Assembly (NCBI GenBank): GCA_025331125.1
Contig: JAOALB010000008.1
Span: 186,001 to 250,000, forward strand
From: Mycogone perniciosa
Taxonomy: Eukaryota; Ascomycota; Sordariomycetes; Hypocreales; Hypocreaceae
DNA: 64,000 nucleotides
Direction: 5' to 3'
The notes beneath the pieces were generated by a model, which worked only from the letters and a program-made list of their open reading frames with translations, searched no databases and was not told where the DNA came from. Numbering within the stretch: the stretch's first letter is position 1; every line of letters begins with the position of its first letter. Below, in pieces: positions 11,157 to 23,135 of the stretch. Both the position numbers and the translations under genes were made by a program.

Positions 11157-12597
11157 ATGTCTTCATCGCTATCACCAGAACAGTATGGAGGAGCCGGCTC
11201 GGATTCGCCGGAAGACTCGCTACCCGGCATGGAAAAGGGCATGCTCTCTCTCAATTTCTTGAAGTCCTTGTCAGACAAAAAGGTTACCCGCAGTAAGGAT
11301 CTTGATTTGACCATTTCTAACGCTGGACCCCACGACTGATTGGTTTGACAGACGGCCAGCCCCCAAAGCGCCGTGGACCAAAGCCAGACAGCAAACCCGC
11401 CTTGACCAGGAGACAGGAGCTCAATCGACAAGCCCAGCGGTAAGCATCCCGAACATCCAAAAGATGGCGCGTCTAATAGAGCATGTGATCCCCAGAACGC
11501 ATCGGGAAAGAAAGGAACTCTATATCAAGGCACTCGAGGATGAGGTGCTCAGGCTGAAGGAGATATTCAGCTCTATCGCGCAGGACAAGCAGATGCTGGC
11601 CGACGAGAATAAGCAACTCAAGGAGCTCTTGGCTCGGAGCGGTATCCGGTATCCAAGAATGAGTGGCGCAGACGATGCAGCTAGCAGCGGTCAACCTTCG
11701 AATACGAGTGTTTCAGGCAACAGCTTCGCCCCAGGATCCCATGGCGGCTTTTCACCACCGATGACGTCGTCGCAGTCGACTGCCATGTCAATGTCACCGC
11801 CGAGCTTCCACACAGGCCACGCATCCATGGCAAGAAACCAGGGACAGCTGTGTGGTACAGCACAACAGCCATCGGTCGGCAAGGGCGTTGATCTTGAGCA
11901 AGCTGGCATTGACTTCGTCTTAACGTACGATAATCCCCCCTCGAGGGCGTATCTTTCGCCTCCCCCGCAGTGATGTTGTCGCGTCACAGGCAGGGGGGCC
12001 AAAGTGGTGGGCGGTACAGCAAAAAGGTCGCTCTGCTAACGACGACGTTTGTCGAGGGGTCCTGTAGTCTCGAGAAACCTTGTATGGCACACATGCCGTT
12101 CCTGGTTGACAGAGCGACCGAGGTGGGCGGCGATCCATGCGGCCACGCTCTGATGGCGTCCTGCCCCCCGGCGCCTTTCCCAGAGCTAAGGCCGTGCATG
12201 CCTTTCGGCAATACTCACACGCACGATCACGGCGGAGAACTACCGGCGCAAGGGACGTGGGAGCTCAGCAAAGCTGATTTGTCCACACTCCTGGATCTCA
12301 GCAAGAAGCTGGATCTTGATGGCGAAATTACGCCAGTCATGGCCTGGGGGGTTGTTAGGTCCCACCCTAGGTTTATGGACTTGATCCCCAGTGACTTTGA
12401 GAAACTGGCAGAAGAACTGGTGAGGAAAGTCAGATGTTACGGGTAAGTCGGAGTGGTTCTTTGGAACATTGCTTTGTCTCCTTGCTGTGTCCTTGCTGAC
12501 TCGGTGTTGTAGTTTCGGAGCCGTGATGGAGGAGTTTGAGTTGCGGGATGCTTTGGAGAACGTCCTATCCAGCCGCGCCGAGGCTATGGTGTATTGA
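11157..12597 (+). CDS. bZIP transcription factor with conserved C-terminal domain
   Basis: Five exons: 11157-11292, 11352-11439, 11496-11924, 12068-12442 and 12513-12597, giving 370 residues. The nuclear localisation and basic region runs across the exon 2/3 junction (KRRGPKPD...TRRQELNRQAQ, then RTHRERK), with the AP-1-like signature N-R-Q-A-Q-R-T-H-R. A leucine zipper follows at about residues 85-115. After a Ser/Pro-rich linker, exons 4-5 encode a conserved helical block from LEKPCM to GFGAVMEEFELRD, including GHALMASCPP and DGEITPVMAW. I recognise that block from fungal bZIP proteins but cannot name its function. Exon 3 read through its 143-nt intron stops at 11973, so failure to splice would give a factor without this block. 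The start is the first in-frame ATG; a GTG 12 bases upstream was not used. DNA-binding class is secure; targets are unknown. Confidence 0.88.
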
Positions 12598-13203
12598 TAA
12601 GAGGGATGTTGTTTTGGGATATTCTGATTCTTGTTCCTTTTGCCTCAATGATCAAACGGCTTTAATTTATTATGTTTTATTAAGATTTTGTAGTTTTTGC
12701 ATACAACCCAAGGATACCGGGAGGGCATGTGAAGAACAAACAGAGAGTGTTTGAATGCCGTTCGTTGGTGAGGCTTGTTAGGGCTACGACGGTAAATTGA
12801 CAGAGACGGGATGAAATGGAATGGGGTCATATGCACCCATGCACCCATGCAATCAATTTTCTATGAAGCTGGAATATATCTATCTATAATATTTCCAAAA
12901 TGTCCAGGTGACTGACTGATTGACTTGGTCTTTTTAATGAGAATACTTGGTTTCAGTAGTAGTACATCTAAGCGTTCGGAGTACTAATAATACTCCTCAG
13001 ACAGACACCTGGTGGCAGTTGGTGACGCGGGGCTTGCAACTTTTTCGGTAGGCCGCCCCACACCCCACCACAATTTCGATTCTGTGCCAGAAACCAAATT
13101 CATCCTACGGGTGGAACGAGGAATCGCAGCGAGACAGAGAAAAGCGCAGGGCTCTTTTCTTCACTCCCCCACCGAGAAGCAGGCCGAGAGATAATCAGCG
13201 ACA
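12598..13203. other. Intergenic region, bZIP 3' end and eIF3d promoter
   Basis: No gene seen. AT-rich with poly-T tracts just after the bZIP stop, then a TACTCCGTA-type half element near 12978-12996. The last 150 bases before 13204 are the probable eIF3d leader. Confidence 0.5.
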
Positions 13204-15063
13204 ATGCCGGAGCATCTCGATTACGTCAAGATCTGCGAAAGCTGCCCCCCTGGGGACGGCTGGGGTCCGTCAGTCACAACCGAGACGACCCTCGATGGCG
13301 TGCCCTATGCGCCTTTCTCCAAGGGCGACAAGCTGGGGCGCATGGCCGACTGGACGACTGAGGGCAAGGACCGCGAGCGTGGCGGACGCATGCAGTACAA
13401 CCGCAGCTACCGGGGTAGGTGTTCCCTTGTTACCAGCAGATATGGATATGTCATATTGACCTTGAGCAACAGACCAGCAAGTCTACGGAGCCGGCCACGC
13501 CATTGTGTTCAACGCCCCTCCCGCCGAGGACGAGGCCAGCTTCTCCGTTGTCAGCAACACCAGAGACTCAACCAAGACAAGATTCGGCCGTGGAGCCGTC
13601 TTCACCCGTGGCCGCGGCCAGCGTGGTGGCAGAGGCGACACTCGTGGTGGACGGGGTGGCCAATTCCAGCGATCCGGCCCCGGTGGCCGACAGGGAGGCT
13701 ATGGCTACGACCGCGGTGGTCGGGGCGGTGCTGGTGCTCGTGGCGGCCGTCGCTTCGGCTGGAAGGACTATGACAAGCCTGCCCGCAACCGCGACGCTAG
13801 CATCAACATCAAGGCCGATTGGGAGCTGCTTGAGGAGATTGATTTCAACCGCCTGGCCAAGCTGAACCTTGACGCCGACGAAGGCGAGGATCTGGATGAC
13901 TATGGCTTCCTCTACTACTACGACCGCTCCTACGACAAGCAGCCCGTCAAGGGTGCTGAGAAGAAGCTCACGGCCATCGACCGCGCTGCTTACAATGTCA
14001 CAACTTCATCCGATCCTGTCATTCAGGAGTACGCCGAGAAGGACGAGGCCACTATCTTTGCTACAGACAGTGTTCTTTCTATGCTCATGTGCGCTCCTCG
14101 ATCCGTCTATCCTTGGGACATTGTCATCGTCCGACAAGGAAACAAGATCTTCCTCGATAAGCGCGACAATGCTACGCTTGACATGGTGACCGTTAACGAG
14201 AATGCTGCCGATGCCCCTCTCGATGCTGCCGACGGCGGCAAAGACGTCATCAACCAGCCCGCGGCCCTTGCCGAAGAGGCCACCTACATCAACCACAACT
14301 TCGCCAACCAGGTCGTGGCTGAAAGCGACTCCTCCAAACTTGACATGGCCCGCCCCAACCCCTTCTACAACTCTTCCGAGGATACCGACCCTCCGGCAAG
14401 CAAGGGCTACAAATACCGAAGATTCGATCTGTCGACCAACGAGGAGGAGCCCGTGTACCTCATCGTGCGTACTGAAATCGATGCTGTCCAGAAGAACGCC
14501 ATCAGCGGCGAGGATCAGCTCGTTACCATCAAGGCCCTCAACGAGTTTGACAGCAGGGCTCAGGGTAGCGGTGGCGCTTTGGACTGGAGGGCCAAGCTGG
14601 TTGCCCAGCGTGGTGCTGTTGTCGCCACTGAGATGAAGAACAACAGCTGCAAGCTGGCAAGATGGACTGTCCAGAGCATCCTGTCCAAGTCCGATGTCAT
14701 GAAGCTTGGGTACGTATTACGATTCACTCCCCCCACTTGTATCATGTATGTTGTAAAACTAATTCTTCTTCTAGATTCGTCTCACGTGTCAACCCTCGAT
14801 CCAACGATAAGCACGTTATCCTTGGCGTTGTCGGCTGGAAGCCGCGCGACTTTGCCAACCAGATGAACTTGTCCCTGTCCAACGGTTGGGGTATTGTCCG
14901 GACCATTGCCGACATGTGCCTCAAGCGCGAGGAGGGCAAGTTCGTCTTGGTCAAGGATCCTAACAAGCCCGTCCTGCGGCTGTACGAGGTGCCGGCTGGC
15001 AGCTTCGAGGATGACGACAATGAGGAGGAGCCGGAGGAGGTTGTGGAGGAGGCTGAGGAGTAA
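13204..15063 (+). CDS. eIF3d: Translation initiation factor 3 subunit d (eIF3d/p66)
   Basis: Three exons, 13204-13414, 13473-14709 and 14775-15063, give 578 residues, close to the usual size. eIF3d is a peripheral eIF3 subunit at the mRNA entry side of the 40S ribosome with a cap-binding fold used for selected mRNAs. Diagnostic stretches are the conserved N-terminus (WGP, PYAPFSKGDKLGR, ADW), AGHAIVFNAPPAEDEASF, an RGG/RG-rich spacer at about residues 100-170, and the globular part with PRSVYPWDIVI, LDWRAKLVAQRGAV and GWKPRDFANQMNLS. The C-terminus is acidic. Splice phases are consistent (GTAGGT...CAG and GTACGT...TAG). Expression is expected to be constitutive. The next gene, on the minus strand, is convergent and ends 533 bases away. 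Confidence 0.97.
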
Positions 15064-15596
15064 ATTCACCATGTGAAGCTCTGTTGATGTTGATTTTCTT
15101 TTCCTTTTTAATTGGTCCAAAAAGCTGGCTGGTTAGGGCTTATGATCCAGTTACCACGAAGTAATGACTGGGGTCTCGAATTCCGCGGGCATCATCTTTG
15201 GTATGTATGTACAAGCTGGAAGCGCGTTATAGGGAGAATGGTGATGATGGAAAAAAGAAATTGCATGGACTTTGGATTGCTGTGATGGTTACTCACATGT
15301 GATGATTGCACTCTGACATTTTCCTCAACCTTTTTTTTCTGGGGGGCTCATTGCTAACCTACAACTCGTAGAGTAGAGTAAAGAAAAGATGCTATGAACC
15401 AATTTGCTACTTTAATCCTAACATTTATGGTCTTCTCTATAAAGAGCATTATTCATCCCTTTAGAAAAGTTCCCGATGCGCTCTCCGTTCGGCCAAATGG
15501 TTATCCTACCACTGTTTCAATACCCTTTAATACCGAACGCATTGCCATCCATTTGTTACCATCCATTTTCACACCCTTCCCTTCTTCCAGGATACA
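15064..15596. other. Convergent 3' intergenic region
   Basis: Contains the 3' ends of eIF3d and of the minus-strand Cys-rich gene. A T-rich tract near 15330-15340 and several AATAAA-like variants are compatible with polyadenylation. No gene seen. Confidence 0.5.
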
Positions 15597-16967
15597 TCAG
15601 CCCCGTTTCAAGTACTGAACACCCACATCGCACAGAAAACTCGTCAGCGGGTTCGACTTGATCGGCTCGTACCCCATCGCGCAAAGGTTTCTCTCCTGCT
15701 CACATAGCCATTCCCTCGCTGCATTCTGTCGTGACGGGAAACCGAGGTGAACGCTCGCAAAGTACGTCGCTGCTAGGATGAGCCGGAATGCGTACTCCGG
15801 ATCGGGCTCTGCGTGGATGAATGCCGGGGACGTCCATATGCGTTGGACTTCGTTGCGGAGACACACGTCGAGAGGGAGGTTTGGAGCCGTGGCGTGGAGG
15901 GCTTGCGTTGAGTTGGCGAGTTGCGTGCCTAGGGGGTGGATTGTGCTGGAAGATGGCCATTCGTTGTCGGAGACTGGGGGGTCAAGGGGAAGTTGGTTTC
16001 GAGTGTGAAGAGGAGGATCGTCTGAAGTCGATGTTGGTGCTCGATCAGTAGACTGACGCTCTGGAGGTGGAAACGCTCGACCCGTGATGTGTGCAAAGGG
16101 TCTAGTAAGAGGCAGAAGGTTGGCGGCCTCTCTGGTATACCCCCTCGGCACAATTGGTGGAAGGAGTCTGGAATAGGGAGACCTGCCAGGTTCAACCACA
16201 TTCACTCTCGCGAGGAATGAACCCCCTCTGATCTGTAGACTGTAAGGCAGAGGTGGTGGTCTGTAGATGTTAGACCGTCGGCTTGGGCCCGGGTATGAGT
16301 AATAAGACGTTGGCGCAACCGAATATCGAGGCTCAACAGGGTTGCGCTCCTGGATAACAATATCTGGGCTGTTTGCAGGCGCCTCAATGTTACCAACTGA
16401 CGGAGACGCTACCACAGGACTGCTCACGATGGTCGAAGTTGCCAGTCCACTTCTCAACGCCTCAACCGCAATCTGTACGCCACCGCGTCCTCGCCCAACT
16501 GCTCGACGAGATCCCCTGCTCCTCCTTGCCGCCACTTGCCCACTGTCTCTTGCTCTCGCACTCGTCCGTCTTCGAGAGGAAGGGGGAGTATCCCAACTGA
16601 CAGAATCATGATCTAGGGTATGCCTTTCATCGCTTTGCAAACGGCCGGCAAGACTACACTCCTTGCATATCGAAAGCTTGCATTCGCTACACCTTTGTAT
16701 AGTACCACAGCGCTGTCTGTGGCAGAGATCGCACTTGGCCGTGGAGACATCCGAGGCGTCCCAGCCTGTATGGACACTTTGAAAGGTGGAAAAGCGAGGA
16801 CGAGCTGGAATAGGGGCTGGGTTTGGTGGCGCGGTGTTTTCGATCTCTTGCGGCTCGATGACGATGGTATCTTGACTAGATTCGCGAGCTGTGACAGAGG
16901 GTTGGACATGTTCCTTTTTTATGGTGTCCCCCGAGAGACAGCTCTCCTTGCCAGCATCCGAGTTCAT
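15597..16967 (-). CDS. Hypothetical protein with a ZZ/B-box-like zinc module
   Basis: Single uninterrupted frame of 456 codons from the ATG at 16967. I do not recognise a named family. Near residue 78 a Cys cluster reads CDLCHRQRCGTIQRCSEC, followed by SICKEC and a nearby His. That spacing resembles a ZZ or B-box type zinc-binding fold, which usually binds peptides. An Arg/Ser-rich stretch follows (SRRRTSARARD..., RRSRGSRRAVGRGRGG), which could serve nuclear targeting or nucleic-acid contact. The middle is Pro/Ser/Arg-rich and probably disordered. The last 100 residues look globular and helical (VCLRNEVQRIW..., FRLILAATYFASVHLGFPS, REWLCEQERNLCAMGY). The gene converges on eIF3d. Function is unknown. 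Confidence 0.75.
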   Translation of the reverse strand: MNSDAGKESCLSGDTIKKEHVQPSVTARESSQDTIVIEPQEIENTAPPNPAPIPARPRFSTFQSVHTGWDASDVSTAKCDLCHRQRCGTIQRCSECKLSICKECSLAGRLQSDERHTLDHDSVSWDTPPSSRRRTSARARDSGQVAARRSRGSRRAVGRGRGGVQIAVEALRSGLATSTIVSSPVVASPSVGNIEAPANSPDIVIQERNPVEPRYSVAPTSYYSYPGPSRRSNIYRPPPLPYSLQIRGGSFLARVNVVEPGRSPYSRLLPPIVPRGYTREAANLLPLTRPFAHITGRAFPPPERQSTDRAPTSTSDDPPLHTRNQLPLDPPVSDNEWPSSSTIHPLGTQLANSTQALHATAPNLPLDVCLRNEVQRIWTSPAFIHAEPDPEYAFRLILAATYFASVHLGFPSRQNAAREWLCEQERNLCAMGYEPIKSNPLTSFLCDVGVQYLKRG

Positions 16968-19451
16968 GCTCGGATAGGTGATGGTTCAGGAGAAGAGAAG
17001 AGAACCTGTTTTGTTGGGAAACGAGCGGATGCAGATAGACACGTAGAGAGTGATACCGAAACAAAGGGCTTCAAAAAACAAACACAACCAGTGACTTGAG
17101 GCAATAATCAATGATCGGCGAGTGATGATATTGTCTCTTTGGGCTCAGGAGGGCTCGGGGAGGAAGAGGTTGATATAGGGCCAAAGGAGAGTTTCAAGAA
17201 GTCATTTGCAATGGCGATTCACTGTCATTGACAAAGAGGAAGAAGCGAGGAGTGGAAGAGGCAGCACCATCTTTTTCAAACGCGGTAGCGGTCAGGCGAG
17301 CAATTCTCGTGATTCAGCGTAGGCTGCCATAGCAACCTCAACTGAAGTCAGACGATTTACTGAGCTTCAACTCAACAACCACTGAAGAAACAAGGACATG
17401 GGCGAACATTTCTGATCTGTTTTCATTTGCCACTCTTTCTTCCATATGTTTCCTTTTGAAGTCTATGAGTTTGGCTTGGTGGTTGGCAATGCTTCTTCGG
17501 CCTTGGGGATGTTTTATCTTCTAAGTGATGGTCAACATATTATTTGATTTCAAAACATTGGACGATACATGTAGACAGACAGACAGTGACGGAAGGAAAA
17601 GGAGTAGCAAGGACCAAATGGCAGTGATTTTAGAGTCACTGTTGTCTTTTTCTTATGCGTTTCCATTTTAAATGCTCGTTTGTACATGGTTCAACAGCTT
17701 TAGGGTGAAAAGCATCCATTCGCATGCACTTATAACTCTGTCAAGTGTTAGTCTTGTGGATCATGTTCACATGAAACCAACAAGTCTGTTCGAGTTACCA
17801 AGGCGCTTAGCATGTCAGTTTCATGCCATCCTAGAGTGCATAACTCCCTCCACAGCGTTTCGCATCTGTCGTAAAGAGAGCGATGGCTGTGCAACTGTGC
17901 GTCAGAGCGGCTAAATGAAGGACAAGGTTCCATATCGAAGCATGTGGGTGGTCTTTTGAAATTCTGGACCTTTTTTTCTTCTTCTTGGTTGCATATTTTG
18001 CCTTGGCTGTGCAATTCCTCACTACTCCGTAATTGGCATGTCGTGAAGACTTGGTTGGTATTGGTACAAATACGGAGATGCGGAACAAATCTGATCTGAT
18101 CGTCGGTACGGAAATAAATAGGACCGGAATAAAGTATGTACTACTCCGTACTCCGTACTACTAGTAGTACTACTAACTACTAGCATGACTGCTTCGAAGA
18201 CCAACAACAGACTAATAACAAGGAAATGTACGGAGTACGTCCAAGCGATACCTCCAGGGCCATACGCGCAAATCTTCGCCTTGCCAAATTGAACGCGGAT
18301 TCCGCTGGCAAACATATTGCCCGCACAGCCTCGCGCCCTCGCCAGCGCATGATACCGAACCAATGGCAGCCCCGTTAGCAGGGGTGTGCGACGGCTCGTT
18401 TGCTCCACGTTGGGTGTCCCATTCGGCACGACGGCACGACGGCGCCTCGCGGCGGTTTTGGCTGTTGTTTCCGGAAGATGGAAGAGTCGCCAAAGATCGT
18501 CAGTACTCCTCGTAGCTGGAGGGGAGCAGATGCATGGAGCATACGGAGTACATGGATAGGTGAAAGAATCATATCCCCCCTCTCTCCTTTAGCGCTTCCC
18601 GTCTCTTCCGGTTCCGTCTCTCCAACAAAAAATCGGATGCCTATTCTGCCATTCACCTGTCCTCTCGATATTGGCTTGGCTGGGCTTGGCTCAGCAGCTC
18701 TCCCTGTGTGGCGCATCACCCATTTCATCGACTTTTCCATCCCCACCAAACCCACCTCCAGCCAACCAATCTTCTACAGCAGCGACTAGGATCCTCGACC
18801 GACTTCTTCCAGGCCCCAACCCCCTTGTCTGGTCTCCACTGATCCATCCACTACGGGGCCAAGCGGGGGACAAAAAAGAGAGAGAGAGACAACCAACAGA
18901 TAGTAGTAGTATAATAGATATCCTATCCTATTCCGTGATTTACATAATAGACAGCTGATGGCATGTTGTGAGCTTTTGTTGTTGTAAAATAGCATCAGAA
19001 AGGGCAACTGGATAAGAGTCATCCATAGTAATGAGAACCATCTATAGAACGAATGAGAGTTGGCTATAGATTACCTATGTATAATGCGTGCATGTGTACT
19101 CGGTGCCAAGTACATATTGGGCTCCCTGTTTTATTGTCCGCTTCAGAGCACTGGCCCCCCTACATTGTTCCTACAGGATGCTACCAGCACTTACGGAGTA
19201 CGGAGCACTGCTACCGGCTCACGCACCCTCTATCACTGACTGAGCCACCGCCTCGACCATTTCCCAATTTCTTTCGGAGCGCTTCGTACTTCGTACATAC
19301 TTGTACGGCCGTTTTAACCATCTTTCTCACTCTCCGACACACAGAACCTCCCTCGACTTTCACCATCGCGTCTACCATCTAGATACCATCCACCGTCCAT
19401 CTACATCTACCCAAGACTCTCCAAGCCAACAAACCACTAACCACAGCAGCC
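16968..19451. other. Long intergenic region, 2.5 kb
   Basis: No supported coding frame. At about 18138-18182 lies a dense TACTCCGTACTCCGTAC/TAGTAGTAC run, with further copies near 18020, 18225, 18540, 19192-19205 and 19282-19312. The stretch 18880-18915 has GA and TAG microsatellites. The last 250 bases are CT-rich and likely contain the promoter and leader of the CYSTM gene. Confidence 0.5.
18138..18182. repeat. Tandem TACTCCGTA / TAGTAGTAC cluster
   Basis: CTACTCCGTACTCCGTACTA is followed directly by CTAGTAGTACTACTAACTAC, giving overlapping direct and inverted copies. Intergenic. Confidence 0.7.
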
Positions 19452-19942
19452 ATGGCCAGCCAAGAGTACTACAATCAGCAGGGAGGCTACCCTCAACACC
19501 CGCAGCCTGTAAGCCAACAGCAATTCGCATCCCATCCTGCCAAGCGCCTGCGCCGCGTCTGCGCAAGAAGCCCGGCGTTGCCCATCATCGCCATGATAGT
19601 CGTGCGCTGACCACCAAAACCCAGAGTTACGGCCCTCCTCATGATCAGGGCGGCCACTACCCTCCTCCTCAGGGCCAGTACTACGGCCCTCCCCAAGGCC
19701 AGGCACCCATGCAGTACCAGCAGGCTCCTCCGCCTCCTCCCCAGGAAACCTCCCGTGGCAATGGCACCCAGAATTGCTTCTTGGCCTGTATCGCCGCTAT
19801 TTGCTGTTGCTGCGCCGTCGAGGAAGCTTGCGAGTGCTGGTACGTGAAACCCCTCCCTCTCCCTCCCCGAATACATACATAGATAGACACTCCGTTACTA
19901 ACACAACCCTACAGTATCGAGTGCTGCGAATGTCTGTGCTAA
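19452..19942 (+). CDS. Small cysteine-rich CYSTM-type membrane protein
   Basis: Three exons, 19452-19508, 19625-19839 and 19915-19942, give 99 residues. The first two thirds are Gln/Pro/Gly/Tyr-rich (QYYGPPQGQ, a run of prolines). The C-terminus is a hydrophobic Cys-dense segment, NCFLACIAAICCCCAVEEACEC followed by CIECCECLC. That is the architecture of CYSTM proteins (cysteine-rich tail-anchored membrane modules) associated with stress tolerance in eukaryotes. It is likely palmitoylated and attached to the plasma membrane, which is inferred from the family. The final exon contributes only nine codons and the stop, and splits a Cys codon, so a predictor without introns would miss or truncate this gene. 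The role in this organism is unknown. Confidence 0.88.
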
Positions 19943-20609
19943 GAAACGCGTCGAGGTCGTATGCGGCGGCGGATAAGGCGGGATGACTGACAGTCTACAA
20001 CACAATCGCGCTTTTGGCCGTCATTCCCGTTTATACCCTAAGAATTCGTACAAATTTGCGCGAGCATCATATCATGTCTTCTGAGATGAGAACGTAATGA
20101 ACAATGGCTGTTTGAAATAAGGGGGACAAAGGAGCGGACACGGAAATGGCAGGCGGGATAAGGCACACGCGAAGCAAACCAACGAACTTGAAACAAAAAG
20201 AGGCACCGATCGACGTCTCCACGGCTTGTTCTCCCTCCTGCTTCTTCATGAGTTAGTTATTGCATGTCACCAAAGACGGACGCAGTGCACACTGTTCTAC
20301 CTCCACATTCCTCTGTCGCCATCGGAGTTTGGATCTATTCACGCGGGTATAAGCCCTATGATGAAATAGTCATAGATTTAAGGAGGGATGCTAAGGGATG
20401 CTTTCGACATCATCATGAGCATGTTTTGTGTGATTCTTGTCCTTCTTTACTTAATAATACTCCATATGAAGAAGATACTTTTTTTTTCTCTTTGCTTTTC
20501 GCCATGCTCCTCCTCCTCCTCTCTTTCTTGTCCCATATGTGCGATTCTCCATCTCGATATAAGACACATCTACTTCGCAGTATCTGCTTCCTTCCTTTCG
20601 ACCAATCAA
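19943..20609. other. Convergent 3' intergenic region
   Basis: Lies between the CYSTM stop and the ABP1 stop. It contains T-rich and CT-rich tracts (about 20480-20530) and no supported gene. Confidence 0.5.
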
Positions 20610-23135
20610 CTATGCGTCAAGCTGCACGTAGTTGGCCGGGAACAGACCCGACTGGCCATTGTAGTGACCGAACCACCAGTCCTCATCTGGGAACTCCAAG
20701 TTGGCAATTTTGGCATCCTCAGGGAAGCTTAGCTCTGCGCACAAAGTTAGACATCTTCTTTTACTGTTTCCATGAATGAACATCACGGGAACTCACCGTT
20801 ATCCTCTGCAGCTTCGTAATCGTACAAAGCCGTGGCAGTCGGCCCAGCTACCGCACTGGGAGCGCTTGCCGCTGGACGAGCAGCTGGAGTAGCCGGCGCC
20901 GGCGCCGGTTCTGGCTCTGCTGGGGCAGCGGGTGCCGGCGGAGGAGCACGAGCAGCCGACTCTCCCGCATCCTCGGCGAGCTCCACATAGTTGCTAGGGA
21001 ACAGTCCGCTCTCTCCCTTCGTGTTGGTGCCCATCCACCAATCCTCATCGACCATATCAATGTTTGTCACATACTCTCCCTCAACCAGATCAATCTCGTT
21101 GTCCTCGGCCTTCTCGTAGTCGTACTGTACAAGGGCACGCTTGCCTCCCTGCTGAGCAGCTGGAGCAGGGCCGCTAGCCACATGGGCGGCCTCGAATGTC
21201 TGCTCTGCCACGGCGGTAGCCGCTCCTCGTGCCACATGCTCTGCTTCACGCTCATCCGGCAGGTCCGCTTCTTTGGGAACGGGAATCTCGCTTGGGCGCA
21301 CAGGCGGTGGCGCCGGCGGTTGCTCGACGTTCTCGACAACGGGCTCCGGATCACGAGCAACCGGCGCGGCAACACGGATCGGAGACAGCTCCCTCTCTTG
21401 GGCAACGGGTTCGTATGCCGAAGGATCCTCGCACTCCTCTTCCTCCTCTTCCTCCTCTTCATCAGCTGGCCGTGGTCGACTGGGGAGACCTGGAAGAGCG
21501 AAGCCTCCAGCAGGTCTGGAGGTGTCTGGAACGGGTGGCGGGGCTGAGGGCTCATCCTCGATTGGCCTTGTTGATGGGGTTGGCGCCGCAGCTCCAATTG
21601 GAGGCGTATTCTTGAACCGGTCCCTGAGGGCAGAGACTCCCACAGGAGTTGAGCCCGGCTCCTCGTCCACACTCCTTTCAGCATCCCCCGTGTTCTGCTG
21701 GTTCACGGGCTCGGGACGAGCAACGCCTGCAGTTTGTACAGGCGCCCAGGTCTTTCCTGTGTATCCGCTCTTCCAGGAACCCCCAGTTGTCTGCTGGGCC
21801 ACTGGGGGTGGAGATCCGGGCGTGGCGACACCTCCATCACCCCTTTCTTTAGCCTTCTTCTCAGCCCAAATCTGGGCTGGCGTCTTTCCACCTTGGTCTG
21901 CAAATGTGCGACTGGCAGCTCCAACTGGAGCAGCGGATGGAACAGCTGGAGAGCCGAATCCCAACCCACCAGGGGTCGGTGCCTTGGTACCTGTGAAGGT
22001 AGAAGCTCCAGCAAACTTTTTGGCAACCTTTGGTTTGGGGAGAGAGGTGAGCCGTTCCGCCTGGGTAGGCTGAGAGAAAGCGGCAGCCCGATCGGTAAGT
22101 GATGTGGTCTCTCGAGCCTCATCGGCGGGCTTTTGTGCCTTCGCTCTAATCGCAGCGATGTCAACTTTCCCAACTGGTTCGTATGCGCCCTTAACGGGTG
22201 TTGGCCGATCATCTCCAGTCTTCTGAGCTTGTGCTCTAATAGCTGCAATATCCACCTTGCCTACAGGTTGATAGCCGCCCTTGACGACATCCGAAGCGCC
22301 ATCATCGGCTGGCCGAGATCCGCCGGTGAAGCGGGAAGGTTCGGGCTTCTGGCTCGTAAGGTCGGCCATGTTGACCTTGGTTGGCTGATACGCAGGTGCG
22401 ACCTTTTCAATCTGGGTTCTTGTGACTTGGGGGGCATCGGCGCCCCAACCATCGGCGTCCACATTGTCATCCCTCTTGGATCGAGCTGCAATAATAGGAT
22501 CCACGGGACGGGCAGCCGAGGGAGTGAAGACGGGTTTCGACTTAACTGGCGGGGGAGCTGGAGCACCCCCAGCAGACGGTGCCCCCGAGTACTTGGCACC
22601 TGAAGCATCAGCAACCTTCTGCATGATAGATGCGGGCTCGAGGTCACTATCGGATCGAGCGGTAATCTGGACGTGGTATCCATGTAGAATCTTGGAAACG
22701 GCCGCCAGGTGGCTTGTGAAATAACCCTTTGTACGCTCGGGGACGCCTCCTCCGCACCATGCGATCAGAACATATTTGGGAAGGGCCGTGTTGGGATCCT
22801 TGACCTTGACGAACGCGAACTGGATCCGGCCCTCGCTGAAGTCCTCGAGTAACTCGGTCAACTCGCCATCTGCACGCACAACTTAGTCAACATCCAAATT
22901 CACTGATTACAGCCGTAAGGGGAGCCCGGAGTAGCGTACCGCCTGTGCTTTGGACCTTGAGTATACTCTCCTTAGAACCGCTGTCCTGGAAAGCATTCAC
23001 CAGAGGTGCTTGCACGGTGTAGAGAGCCCATTGGGCATAAGTGGGGGAGCCGGATGATGGCGGAGCTCCATTGACAACAGCGTTGTAGCTGCTTTTTATG
23101 GAGGGCCCGTTTATCGACAAGTTGAGGGATGCCAT
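20610..23135 (-). CDS. ABP1: Actin-binding protein Abp1/drebrin-like (ADF-H + two SH3)
   Basis: Three exons on the minus strand, 23135-22940, 22869-20797 and 20734-20610, give 797 residues. Abp1 binds F-actin at endocytic patches and links Arp2/3 activation with endocytic adaptors. An ADF-homology domain occupies about residues 1-140 (MASLNLS start; LIAWCGGGVPERTKGYF). A long disordered Pro/Ala-rich middle carries two near-identical modules, PVGKVDIAAIRAQAQK and PVGKVDIAAIRAKAQK, about 28 residues apart. A glutamate run follows near residue 540. SH3-1 (ALVQYDYEKAEDNEIDL...DEDWWMG...LFPSNYVEL) lies at about 642-695. SH3-2 is C-terminal and is completed only by the last exon (DEDWWFG...LFPANYVQLDA). 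Yeast Abp1 has a single SH3; two is common in filamentous fungi. An alternative start three codons upstream exists. Confidence 0.96.

Noticed and set aside
11464..11973. Single-exon bZIP ending at the stop at 11973
   Set aside because: The conserved C-terminal block continues in frame from 12068 after a GT-AG intron; the stop lies inside that intron.
13505..14866. Shorter eIF3d starting at the Met at 13505
   Set aside because: The conserved N-terminus lies in the exon at 13204-13414, and the frame past 14709 is intron sequence.
15700..16909. Several plus- and minus-strand frames overlapping the Cys-rich gene
   Set aside because: They are shadows in other frames of the 456-codon reading frame and show no family features.
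19301..19882. 193-codon plus-strand frame over the CYSTM gene
   Set aside because: It reads through the first intron in the wrong phase and lacks the Cys-rich end; the three-exon CYSTM model explains the region.
21273..22073. 266-codon plus-strand frame antisense to ABP1
   Set aside because: Produced by the codon bias and repetitive Pro/Ala/Glu composition of the ABP1 linker; no independent domain.
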